NCBI RefSeq assembly: GCF_000149955.1
Contig: NC_030988.1
Span: 763,196-827,195 of the forward strand
DNA length: 64,000 nt
Direction: 5' to 3'
DNA from: Fusarium oxysporum f. sp. lycopersici 4287
Taxonomy: Eukaryota; Ascomycota; Sordariomycetes; Hypocreales; Nectriaceae
Below, in pieces: positions 23,159 through 34,237 of the stretch. The position numbers were made by a program, and so were the translations under genes. The notes below the pieces were generated by a model. It searched no databases. It saw only the letters and a list, made by a program, of their open reading frames with translations, and was not told where the DNA came from. Each line of letters begins with the position of its first letter. The first letter of the stretch is position 1.

Positions 23159-24293
23159 ATGAGCCGCAATTGCCGTTCTGCTGTCACAAAAGTGTTTCCG
23201 GACATATGCCCTGACTATCTTCAGTCAGTCGCAAAGCCATTGGGGTTCGACCCAGACAAAGTGATAAACCGGATCTTAGATCGTCAGGAGTCGGGTAAAC
23301 CATACAAAAGCAACTGCGAAAAAGGAAAGGCGAAGCCGACACACAAGACGGCAAAAGCAAACGAAGGAACATCAAACAATATGACAACAAATCGCCCAAG
23401 TCTGGAGATCCGTCGATGAGCTGTGAGTGTTGCTTTAATGAGATTCCGATAGGCCAAGCCGTTCATTGTGGTGGAGAGCCTGCTCATGTAAGTGCAATGC
23501 CATCATCTCGAGTGCAGCTAACAACCATTAGTCATTCTGCAAAGTCTGTTCTCGGCGGTACGTCGAGTCGCAGGTCGCCCTCGGCAAACTTCACATAGTT
23601 TGTATGTCCATGAACAGCTGTGAAGCCAGCTTTGCCCAAGGGGGGAACGAGGCAAATTCATGGACGAAGGACTCTCTCTTGCATGGGACCGCTGCGAGCA
23701 AGAAACGAACTTGCGCCTGGCCAACATGACAGATCTGGCTAGATGCCCCTTCTGTTCCTATGCAGAAGTGTATCCCCCGGTATCTGCTAACAAGGAGTTC
23801 AAGTGCAGACATCCTGAGTGCGAAATCATAAGCTGCCGCCAGTGTAATCGGAAAACTCATATCCCCATGACATGTACAGAGGCAGCCGCTGCGAGAAGTG
23901 CTGATGGTAGGCACAAGGTCGAGGAAGCCATGTCGAATGCAGTCATTCGCAAATGTAACAGATGTACGTTCCCACACTCTAGATGTATGTTCGGCAATGA
24001 TCTTGGTAGGCGAAACCCCGTTTGTCAAAGAGGCGGGCTGCAATAAGATGACCTGTACCCGAACGGGCTGTCAAAACGTGCAGTGCTACGTTTGCTCCCA
24101 ACCCTGTAATTACAGTCACTTCAACGACGCGTCTCTAGGTGGAAAGGAGGGGAACTGTCACTTATACGATGACGTCAAGGATCGACATGCAAGAGAAACC
24201 AGGGAGGCCGAGAATGCTGCTAGGACACCGCTATCAGAGGCGACTAATGCCAAGCATGCAGCGAGCGACCTTGGTTTTGAGTTCTCCCTCTGA
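23159..24293 (+). pseudogene. RBR (RING-IBR-RING) E3 ubiquitin ligase, truncated and frameshifted
   Basis: An ATG at 23159 starts an 86-codon exon with FPDICPDYLQSVAKPLGFD. RING1 follows (CECCFNEIPIGQAVHCGGEP, then H and FCKVC across a 44 bp intron at 23488-23531), then IBR (CPFCSYAEVYPP ... CRHPECEIISCRQCNRKTH) and RING2 (KCNRC, 46 bp intron 23964-24009, ETPFVKEAGCNKMTC ... CYVC). This is the order of RNF216/TRIAD3-type ligases, where RING2 carries the acceptor cysteine. Problems: a run of six G at 23640-23645 shifts the frame between RING1 and IBR; the ~200 residues normally lying between the N-terminal domain and RING1 are missing; and the C-terminal helix ends early. An assembly error in the G run could explain the shift but not the deletion. 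Confidence 0.72.
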
Positions 24294-25095
24294 CGGGCTG
24301 GAGAACGTTTCAAACTTGAAGAAGATGTGTAGTTCCTGGCATCGTGAATACTACCTAGCTAGCCAAGAGTCTATCAATCCCATGGCTCTCATCAATTCCA
24401 AGGGTCATGGCTTTGCCTTTCGATCCTATGTCTCGATCTCTTCGCCGCGACTCGAAATTCTTGTACTCCAGTCACACGTCTTCTCCGACAAGAATTACAG
24501 ATAGAGGGAGAGAGGTGATACCTTTGACCCTAGTACCCAGTACTAAGTTCTCAGTCGTGATATGAGCTCTCAACCACAAGTCTCAACGGCAAATAACACA
24601 TCTGGCTCACAACGTAGTGCCCAGTGTATCCACGATGACACTGATTTATGGGGCTGTTCGCGATCTTTCCAGGGACCAGACTGCGCGACGCCCTTGCACC
24701 AAGGCAAGGCAATATGGCAGACTGCTGAACAAACACCTGACTAGTGCAACTGGGGGTGGAAACGCATTGAGTAATTGTCGCTATCTACTGAAAGGCAAAC
24801 ATGTTTCTGAACATATAGCATGGACGCTAACGAGCCCCTCGAGATCAATCTCAGCAGACGGACTTGATAGGTATATATAACACTATGAAGTTTCTAAAGG
24901 GAGACTAACCGAGCTATCCTTGTAGTAGATATCTCCTACGGTAAAGGGTACGTACGGCACGCTGGTCTACGCCATTGTGGTGATATAAGCTCGCAGCCAT
25001 AAGCCTCAACACGCTGGTCACTCCGGCCTCAGCTGGCAAGCATTCCCGGCTGTGGCAGTATCATTAGAATGATATACTACCAAGTTCGTTCCGAA
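24294..25095. other. Intergenic, nothing firmly supported
   Basis: Short frames only; possibly the decayed 3' end of the RBR gene. Confidence 0.35.
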
Positions 25096-25804
25096 CTAAC
25101 GCGCATAATTCTCTATGATCGACCCATGCATGCAATCGAAAAAGTCTTTCCAAATGAACCGTTGAGACCGTTTATCGTTTCTTGTCTTTCTCAACACCTT
25201 TAGCGGCACGACGCGGTCAACGTCCCTAACATCGATTACTCCCACTATAACATGTTAGTGGGCGCAGCACTAGAGATACGGGATCTATCTTACGGTGGTT
25301 GGAAGCGACGAGTTCATTTTCCTGGTATTCTTTTCCCCTTTTCCCCCTCCGAGGTAGTGCCTCAGGCCAGTACATCCATATAACCAAGGCATGAACATCT
25401 ACGGGACTTGTACCTCGGATGTCGACGATATGGGCCACCCAATCCCTTTTACGCTTTATACTTGCCCGCCCCAATTTTGCAGTGCAAATGTTAGAGTAGG
25501 GAGAAGCATTGGTGACTGATACGTAATCTCCGAGAAGAAATCGCCTTCTGCCCTGTGTATTATTAACTATACGGGTTAGTGGACATATAAACAAATTGGA
25601 ACAGGGCATCTACACACAAACGAAACTCTTATATCGTGGCATATTGTACCATCTTGAAGAAAGGTTCACCTGGTAGTAATTGTATATCTTGTCTGAAGAA
25701 AATGGGCATAGCAGCTCGCCAATCTTGCCCTTGTTTGCTGAAGGGATGCGGCTGTATTGTGTGATCCGGAAACCAGCTCTATTACTGTAATTTACCTCTG
25801 ACAT
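25096..25804 (-). CDS. Small BAH-domain protein
   Basis: Exons complement(25670..25804), (25294..25609) and (25096..25244) join in phase to 199 residues across introns of 60 and 49 bp (donors GTGAAC and GTAAGA; acceptors TGTAG and TATAG). The middle is a bromo-adjacent homology domain: FLLGDYVSVTN, then WVAHIVDIRG, HALVIWMYWPEALP, and ENELVASNHLGVIDVRDVDR. BAH modules bind nucleosomes or histone tails in silencing complexes. Fungal relatives often carry a PHD finger after the BAH domain; here the protein ends soon after FIWKDFFDC with no Cys/His cluster. It is either a minimal BAH protein or C-terminally truncated. The nuclear role is inferred. Confidence 0.75.
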
Positions 25805-26776
25805 GTCTAACACTATGCACAATGTTCAGACCCAAAGCATTAGAAGAGGGTGACCTGCAAGCACTTATTATGCACCGGCAGCCTGTGCAATTTGATCCTG
25901 TCATGCATTGATCTTTAGAAGAAATTGGCCATTATGTCGATTTTCAGCTTCTATAATTGTATGATTTTGACTCTGTAACCTTTAAATATTGCTTCTTTGC
26001 CTCATGTACGACGTGCACCTCCAAACTCAATAACGGCCGAAATCAAGAGAGTTACCATTCTCCAGTGCAGAACATACTGCCCAGCGGAGCTCAGAAAATC
26101 TGCGGCCTTCCTGGGCCAGTTGAACAGGGAAGAGAGGGAAAACAAGAGACTGAATCTCGCGCGTTCGTTGTAGATCCCTCTATTCAAAGTGACCAAGTTT
26201 CAGGATTAGCAAATGAGCCACTATGGCTTCAACATCGGATGCCATAATGTATTGGTCGATCTAAGAGCTCAAGAATCGATCCAACGTATGACGGAGCGTC
26301 GCTAAAGATCCCAAGAAGGAGGCTATGCCAAAACAAAAGAAGTGGCGGGACCAGTATCGACACAAATGTCCGTCACCCCCTAAACTAGGTGCTCCCCGAG
26401 ACCGGCCACTACAGTATCCAACAAAGAGTACACTATTGTTGGCAGATAAGAGGAAGGGATAAGCCTTTGCTCAAACGTTGTGTGATTGGGCTCTCAGTCA
26501 AAGCCAAAATCGGAAGTGAAACCAGGAGACGAGTTGCACTGAGAAATACGCACTGAGAAATACGCACTGAGTTTCTTGGATGGCCTGACCACCCTCCGCC
26601 CCCTTTCTCTTCACCCGTTGGCTTATCAGTCTCGGTAAACTAACCCCCACTTCCGTACATATAATAGACTATTGTCAGCTTCTGCCCGCCAGGCCGGTGC
26701 TCAAGCCTTCTCCAACTGCACCAACTCCGATCAGAAGAGGATTGAGCACAACCTTGAACAACTGTGTGCAGTCATT
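25805..26776. other. Intergenic
   Basis: Contains an exact short tandem repeat near 26535-26570 (unit GCACTGAGAAATAC, about two and a half copies). No gene is recognised. Confidence 0.4.
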
Positions 26777-27896
26777 ATGACCGGGCCAGATACTATTAAA
26801 CAACGCCGCACGCAGCCTGGGGACCGAAACGATGCAAAGCAACCCATGGCGAATCCATCACCCATATCCAGGACCGTCACGTGGCACGATATTCCCGAGT
26901 GGCGGCGAGACAAGCATATCCCCACCGGCTATCGCCCATTGGAACCAGACTATCTGCAAGTCATCAGAAGTCTTATTTTCTTGCACAATGAGACCTGCAA
27001 CGTGTGGACCCATTTGATCGGCGCTCTGCTGCTGCCACTATTTGCGGCCGCCATTCTCCGAACCGTCTCTAGGCCGCAGTACATGGACGTCACAAGGACT
27101 GATTTTATCATGTTCATTGTCTTCTTCTGTTCCGCCGAGCTCTGTCTGGTTTTCAGCGCTGTGTACCATCTCACCGAAAGCCACTCACACGAGGTGGAAC
27201 AATTCTGGCACCGGAGGGATTTGCTAGGGATCGTCATCGTCACTGATGGCAGCTTCATCCCTGGGATATACTATATCTTCAGCTGCGAACCAATTCTGTT
27301 GAAGGTTCATTGGACAATTGTTTGCCACCCGGTTCATTTAGACACACCCTCGGTTGTAAAAGAGTGATAGGTCTTTGAAGTATGCTAATCAGGTCATTAG
27401 GTTGTAGTTTGCGGATCTGCTACAGCAGCTCTCATCTCCATACCCAAGTTCAGGACGTTGCGGTGGCGCAAGGTGAGGGTCGGTGCCTACGTTGCGCTCG
27501 GTGCATCCGCTTTTATTCCATTGCTGCACGGCGTACATGTCTACGGGCTAGAATATATGTTTCAGTATTCGGGCATGAAATGGTACCTTGTCGAGCTCCT
27601 TCTGTATGGAGGGGGCTGCGGCATTTATGCAGTATGAACATCGTATTTCCCCGTCCTCCGGACCTTTTCATGGTGAGGGAGCCGCATCTGACCCAGGAGT
27701 GCAGTTCCGAATCCCTGAGCGCTTTGCACCGGGCCATTTCGATATCTGGTTCAGCTCACATCAGATCTTCCATGTAACGATTTTATGCGCCATGTACGTG
27801 CACACAATTGCGCTGATGCAGGCTTTCACAGCGTGCCACACGCTGGACATATGCCACATTCAGTCTGTTCATCAGGCGAGGCGCACAAGGTTGTAA
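26777..27896 (+). CDS. AdipoR/Izh (haemolysin-III) family 7TM protein
   Basis: Exons 26777-27319, 27401-27631 and 27705-27896 join to 321 residues; introns are 81 and 73 bp (GCTAAT and CTGAC branches). Family landmarks run in order: WRRDKHIPTGYRPL, IRSLIFLHNETCNVWTHLIG, SAVYHLTESHS, RRDLLGIVIVTDGSFIPGIY, PKFRTLRWRKVR, and RFAPGHFDIWFSSHQIFHV. The metal-binding set known for adiponectin receptors is present: His in SAVYH, Asp in RDLLGI, and the two His of HQIFH. The family members are membrane proteins with ceramidase-like or zinc-linked sterol roles (yeast Izh). ATG 26777 is the first in frame after an upstream stop-free stretch. The gene looks intact. Confidence 0.92.
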
Positions 27897-28352
27897 GGGC
27901 TGGGGATCAGGATCAGATAAAGGGGATGCGAGGTGGTATGCTCCCATTTCAATGTGCTCTATCGCAACCACGGGGTTGAGCCGGTCAGGATGAGAATCAC
28001 ACATCAGGAATTCAGTTGCCAGTCAATCCACAGCGACAAATTCGAGTTTTTGGCTGATGTTACATTATGAGAAGCAGCCTCCTTGCGTTAACTCCGTTCT
28101 TGTCCTACGTAAAGGCAATAGATGGAGGGAGATAGCTGAGACTAGCTGTATGTGAAGCCGTCTCAGTCTACCTCACGAAGTGAGGGGTAGGATTAGGGGC
28201 TCAATGTGAGTGTGACGTTTGGTCTATATCACGACTATATGGCTATAGGGGATTATTGAATGCATCATGCTCCCTTGCTGCGGTGGTGAGGTGGGCTTTG
28301 CTCGACCTCAAGTGCCGTATGATTCCTTTGTGACGCCTTAATGATGCTGCTC
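27897..28352. other. Intergenic, nothing seen
   Basis: 3' flank of the AdipoR gene; no feature recognised. Confidence 0.4.
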
Positions 28353-28468
28353 TACAGGGAATTTCAGATTTAGTCGCCTGCTCAATAATAATGATCGTGC
28401 TGCTCTTTTACGGGTCATAACAGCAGTCAAGAAGCCCGTTTTAGAAACTGAACCAGGAATGCACTGTG
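28353..28468. mobile_element. Family-A MITE, copy 8 (116 bp, decayed)
   Basis: Left arm TACAGGGAATTTCAGATTTA; right arm GAAACTGAACCAGGAATGCA followed by CTGTG, where the terminal TA has mutated to TG. The interior matches the reverse-orientation copies (CAATAATAATGATCG, CGGGTCATAACAGCAGTCAA). It is the only family-A copy seen beyond 16 kb. Confidence 0.75.
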
Positions 28469-29098
28469 CTATTACCAAATGATGCCATGGGCGGGGAGCA
28501 AGGACGTTTGGAATGAATTGGAAATGTCCTCCTCATATGACCTACTCGTTGACTTTATTTACTTCCGCGAGTGCGTACCGCGATGCCTGGTATCATGGTC
28601 ATCCTCCGCCAATGTTATTGCTTCCACTCTAATCGCATGCTCAAACAGCTCTATGTATTCTCTCAGGTCGTCTCATTGTGATAAGAAAAGAAGGGGGGCG
28701 GTGGGGAAGTCATTATCGAGCCATGGCAAGAACACTGTGTGCTGCGCCTCTCTGATCGTCGTGGGTGATCAATTTCCATGTACGCTCGGATACCTCGCCT
28801 GGGAGATGGCGACCCGGAGTGAGCCCTGAGGAGGCAAGAGGCATGGCAAGTAATCAACAAGGGGGTGAGCTCTCTCTGCTTGACACATATATGATACCGC
28901 ACTCTGCAATTGTCTCATGATCGTGAGTTGACACGTGCTTGGGCCTTCACTCATGATAGAAAAAAGCGCACGGGTTTCTTTCTTTCTTCTTTTTGTTTCC
29001 TGCATCTTCTGCAAGCTTTCCTAGCATCAGCCCTGTCCTTCATTTCAGATCTCGCTGCTCATCCGCCCGCCGACCAACTCCCAGATTTTGGGCCGATT
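28469..29098. other. Intergenic, upstream of the gene at 29099
   Basis: Contains a 116-codon frame starting next to the MITE that has no motif, and a pyrimidine-rich stretch (28975-29030) shortly before the next ATG, as often seen in fungal promoters. Confidence 0.35.
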
Positions 29099-30154
29099 AT
29101 GGCTGAACCAAAAGACATAACCGCTTTTCTCAGCGAGGATGGCAAGCCCACTGATCAATTTGAAACTCCCAGCGAATGTATCGCTGCTTTTAAAGATGAT
29201 CATGGTCAAAAAGCTCCTGTATCTCACCATTACATTGGGCGCCGGTGGAAGACCCCATTTTGCCTCCGGTGTATCATCCCGCCCGAACTTAATTGTCCAT
29301 CGGCGTTCGAGGTTTTGGCAATAGATATTTTTGTTAACGGAAAACATTTTCAAGCGGCGATTAGGTCCATAACTCGCATTAGAACACACGTAGCAACCCG
29401 TGAGTTTGGCGGGCGGCTGACAGAGGGACCTCCCACCTACGAAAAGCTACAGTTTTCTCAACCTGGTAATCGACCATCTAATACCTCGGTGACCTATGGA
29501 AGCGCTAACAGCTATTCCATACCAGCCTGAAGGACAAATCAAGGCTGTTTTTAGTCTCCTCAAGGTTAAGTGGGCTGATTCTTCTTCGTCAACCAAGGAG
29601 GAGATATGGAGTAGAGCAAGACTGCCAAAAGTCTCTAAAGCATGGTATGCTACGACATTGCCTTGCATGATAGACGTGTGGTTACTGATCTCTCTTATAG
29701 TGCAGACTACGAAAGCCTTGGTATTGAAAGAGTCTTGCAGAGGCGCGAGATTCGAGTCTTTTGTTTCTACTATCTCTTCGATCGTATGTATTTGTTCACT
29801 GAGAAGTATATCGTGCGTACCGCTAATCTCTGACTAGAACATCTTAATGTTCCGTCATCTGAGAAAGCTCAGTCAGAAAGCCATCGGAAACATGCCTGTA
29901 TATACGGAGGGCAAAAGACGGTTCGATTCTTCAAATACAAGGAGGCGCAGCTCGACGGAGATATGGGAAACCCACGGAACCCACGAAACCCTCTTTCAAA
30001 ACAAACCCAACGTCGAAGACTAGGCCTGATCGACCTTACTAAGGAGATTGATTGGCGAGAAAAGGCAAACATACCAGGAGTTGGTAAGTGGTGTCGGCGG
30101 CTAGATAGGGGTCGTATTCGGCGTGGTCCTGGTTTGCAGTCTATGAGAAAGTAG
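29099..30154 (+). CDS. Uncharacterised conserved-looking protein, four exons
   Basis: Exons 29099-29465, 29512-29644, 29701-29783 and 29838-30154 join in phase to 299 residues; introns are 46, 56 and 54 bp with GTAATC, GTATGC and GTATGT donors. The first part has a beta-rich feel (FCLRCIIPPELNCPSAFEVL, AIDIFVNGKHFQAAIRS). The second part has ERVLQRREIRVFCFYYLFDQ, and the C-terminus is Arg-rich (SKQTQRRRLGLIDLTKEIDW ... RRLDRGRIRRGPG). A further GTAAGT...TTGCAG pair (30084-30139) could give an alternative C-terminus. Architecture is reminiscent of fungal proteins of unknown function with a basic tail, possibly nuclear. No domain name is claimed. Confidence 0.6.
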
Positions 30155-31009
30155 AATAATCAGACAGTGATATAGTGAAGTTTGGCTCATAATGACTAGC
30201 AGTTTGTGGTTAAGGGTCTATGGAAGGTGAAGGAGTGCGGAGGAAGCTTAGTGGAATAAGATCTGAGTGATAGATGGAAAAGTAAGTTGACACGGGGGCC
30301 GTTCCGAAGGGAATACAGCCAGAGTTTTATCTCTTTGATTCCGATTAAAGAGGCTATAGCAACTGTGTTCAATATGGAAGCAAGTTTCGTGAAAGGATCG
30401 GCTTATACATTACTCCTTACACTGTATTGTTGGCTCTTCCGCAGTGTAGTTGTGCTCTAGTTGCAGGAAAGCACTACGCAGGTGTTTGATGTTCGCCCTT
30501 GGTCTCAACCAAGTGACGGCCACGTGAAGTTCCAGAGCTTAAAGTCCGCTTTTCAGAGCGCAGTGAGCCCCAATCGTTCTATGGAGGATAACCACCCAGT
30601 TTGCTTCTTCTGTCTCGTTGGGCCCTTTGAAGCTTCCATCGCCGCCGTGCAACATTATCACATTTTGTACAATAAACTGGCCAGTAGGAGGGTGGATTCG
30701 AGGACACTTCTCCAGCCACGTCCAGGTGGAAGGTTCTGGCACCTAGGCTAAGTGACGGACGACTGAAGGGGTGATAAAAGGTGTTGTTCGTATTTTATTC
30801 AATATAGAATCTGACCGAAAAGATGAAGAGGAACCTCCAATGACTGAGGAAAATTGAGATGGAGTTTGATTCTTTTGCGATATGGTTTTGTTTCAAGCGA
30901 CAGGCTTATTCATTCATGATGCAGATTGTCGGCCCGCCAGCTTCCAACAAAAGCCATTTCCTGGCCACCCTCTATCGGAGAAACCAATAAAGGGCGCAAA
31001 TGCATGCTT
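30155..31009. other. Intergenic, nothing firmly supported
   Basis: A 96-codon plus frame at 30461-30751 and a minus shadow have no motif. Nothing else is seen. Confidence 0.35.
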
Positions 31010-32876
31010 TCAAAGGCTTGAGCAACCGGCCTGCTGCTCAATGTTTGCTACCGTCAAAGTCAACCTTGTATTTCCGTGATGCAGAACGAACTTGGGAAAC
31101 GCACTTTCTAGTAAATTTGGGAATTTCTCTCGTTCCCGAAGACACTCGAAACATAATGCTCGGACCTGTATATCATCTTTAGATCGAGTGCCTCGATAAA
31201 AGCATTGTCGATCTACGATACAGAGCTCTAGGAGTTGGGGAACTTTGGCGAGAATGCTTTGAAGCAGATTGATGTACCAGGAATCGACCTCAAACCTGGT
31301 AGGCTTTGGCCCCGGGTAGTCAAAATCCAGAATGAACTGTTTGTTGGATTGTAGATCTATTTGCCAGTTCTGACGGATAGTATGTGCTGGCACCCGACTA
31401 CTCCATAACCCGAATGCAAAGCGGCGCAAGTGTTTCGTCACCTTGAGCGTCTCAACGAGTGCTTCAACTTTTTCATTCTATTATCCAATGTCAGTAGTTG
31501 TGGTTACTGAGAGAAAACAAAGGGCTTTACCAAATTATTCCAGTGGCTCATTTCGAAACATGTCCCAGGTTTGCAGCAGCCACTCTCACTTAGAACAAGT
31601 GACTCAACCTCTGGAAAGTCCCTCAGAATGGGTTCCAGGCACTTGGGATCCATGTATCGAAGCGGCGATTGCTTGTATATATTGGAATTAAATGATGTGT
31701 CGATATGAAGCGCCTTGAGGGAATGATGTCGACTCTTCAATGCATTATAATGGGTTTTCTTCACATTCATAGGCAGCTGGACTGCTTCTAGAGTTGTTGG
31801 TTCGAAGCTGCAAAGGATAGTCTTGAATTCCTCCCCACTGGCCCTGTGAAAAATCACACTGCGAGGCTTTACCCATTTATCATCTGGTCGGAATTTCTGG
31901 TTGAATTGTGGAGATTGACCTTTGAGGTCAATATCGAATGTGACGTCGCGGAGGCCATTTACTTGACTTAGGCAACAGCCAATAAGATTGGCCGTGAGCC
32001 GAGGTAAATCATGGTTACACTCAGAGGCCTGGGAGTTATGTAGTCCTATGAACTGAAAGGTGACATGTCTATAAATCGATTAACAACAACACGAACTTGG
32101 CCACCCACGTTGGTCAATCGATACCTTGTTTGCTCGAATGTATTGGTTCTTTGTTTGAGTGTCTCTTTGAACAGTTTTAGTTCTTCAAACAGCCCCTCTA
32201 AAGTGCCCAGGAACTTGACACTTGTGAATAGTTGCGGGCTGAATATTTCTCGAAGTTGCTTCGATACAGTGGTGCAGATCTTGATCTCAGGATGACTGAG
32301 GTACGATCTGATCATGAAAAGGAGCTCCTTTGGCATCCTGGCCAGTCCGCAGAAGTCTGACGCGATCGGGTTAACCTGCGCGGGGGGGGATCCTGAAGGG
32401 AATTCTGGCGTACAGGTCTCCTTGTCACTGATAGATAGGTGACGTGAGAATAGTTGGTGATACGCCTCTAGTGTGAGGTTGCCATCCACAGCGAGGCCAT
32501 TCCTCAACGACTGCTGTGCAGCCTGTCCATGAGATTGCCCAAAGTTCATCAGTTCTGGTCCACCAAAGTGTACCTCTTCTGTTTCTATCCCCTCGCGGAA
32601 TATGCTCACTGCACGAGCTTTTCTCATTCGACGAGCTTTGTAATACCAGCGGTAGTCATCTATGACCTGTTTGTAATGTCGCTTGATCCTCCCTCGATCC
32701 CATTTACACAATGGAAATTTCTCCTTCAGACGACCGATAAAAAAGGCAGAATACGTCCTCAATACATTGCTTTCTTCGGGTTTCATTTCACCATTCTTGT
32801 GTAACTCATATAGTAGCTCTATAAAGAAAAGCTTCTGTGCTGGTGTCCAACAGTTGATTGAGACGTTTGGTGACAT
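31010..32876 (-). CDS. Myb/SANT-like DNA-binding domain fused to an F-box protein
   Basis: Exons complement(32109..32876), (31531..32052) and (31010..31477) join in phase to 585 residues; introns are 56 and 53 bp. Residues ~9-90 (CWTPAQKLFFIELLYELHKN ... RLKEKFPLCKWDRGRIKRHY KQVIDDYRWY) resemble the Myb/SANT-like domain found with PIF/Harbinger-type transposons and derived genes. An F-box follows at ~187-230 (LARMPKELLFMIRSYLSHPE IKICTTVSKQLREIF), then a long C-terminal region with LRR-like or ligand-binding character (ALKSRHHSLKALHIDTSF, EVESLVLSESGC). F-box proteins recruit substrates to SCF ubiquitin ligases. The combination suggests a DNA-directed adaptor, by inference. No break is seen. 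Confidence 0.78.
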
Positions 32877-34237
32877 AACGATGAACCCCGGATTAAAGCA
32901 AGCTGTTTTAGCTGCGATTGAGGAAGAAAGATGGAAGGGAAAGTGAAAAGAAAAGAATAGGGCGGAAGAAGGAGGTATGAAATAGGAGATAAACAGTAAA
33001 GCACAGAACAGAAACCTCGAAAGCCATTTATAGGCACGATTATTTCTCTAGTTTCCCAGGTGCTCACAGGATTGGTACGCTTCTTGGTACTCTACAGGCA
33101 TAGGTCTTCTCTGTGACTCGTGATGTGAGAATCAAAAAGTGTAGCTTGGATCGTTTGAGTGGCTGCCCTTGTCGGAGGCCGTTCAACGCCACTATTGTCT
33201 CCTGTACGTGATTACCTGCCTGGTTAGAACTCTAACTTGTCTAGCCTTCTCACATGGATGGAAAAGATAAAGATCAATTACCTATGCGTACTATGACGCC
33301 TGCAGCCGATTACATAGATTCAACATGTAGGCGTGGTGAATGTACGGCTTGGGATTTATTGACAGTCGTCTCGTTTGGAATGAACTATAGGTAATGGTGA
33401 GAGGCTTGTTAGCTAAAAGCCGCTGAGTTGATGATTATTTGAAAGGCTTATGGTTGTGCGCATTTATATATTAATACATTGCTTGGCGTATGCCCCCCCC
33501 CCCCCCCCGCGGCTACTTTCGCACTGAACATTTTTAGCATAGGTACTAATGATCTCAAGGCCGGATATAGGTAACGACTAAAAACAAGATATCTATTAGT
33601 CAGTGCTAGCAATAGGAGGAGTAGTCCATACCGTCCCGGCCGAAATCAGAGGCCGCTTATCGAAGCTGCGCGGCGGATACAGGTCTCAATCCAATGGCAA
33701 ACACATTCAAATTAAAACCTCGCTAATAAAGACAGTGACCTGAACCCCTTGCCCCTAACGGACTCAGGTCGACGGTTTTAACAGTCAAGAGAAGTATACT
33801 TTATGGCCAAATATCAATTGGTAATTATCAGGACATATCCCTAGTCCTACAGTCTAAAATCAATTGTTGCATCAGCTTACCAATCGTCACACTTCAAAGG
33901 GTGGGGAGGGCAGAAAGACCAAACAGGGTTCCAGAGTTCACATGGCTGGTGTCACCCATATCCGAGTGTTTCGTTGAAAACCTACCCCCGTTCGGGTTCG
34001 GGCCCGAGTGGGAATGCTAGCCCTGCAATCAGACAATACGTGACGCTAACCGTTAAAACAAGAGCGGATTGCCTTCCCGTCTAATCAAACTATCCACCGT
34101 TTACTAGCGAGATTCCCATGGTAGACAAACCACTTTGGCTTCTCCCCCAAAGCATCAGCTCGCCTTTTTTTTTTACAATCTTCACGCAACATCTATGTCT
34201 ACGTACGATCGCTGACGCTACAAGCGACATATATACC
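32877..34237. other. Intergenic, with a C16 homopolymer
   Basis: A run of 16 C lies at 33493-33508. No gene or inverted repeat is recognised in the rest. Confidence 0.4.

Noticed and set aside
33493..33508. C16 run (and C14 at 62206) as a telomere or regulatory element
   Set aside because: Simple homopolymers without TTAGGG-type repeats; probably slippage or sequencing-prone tracts.
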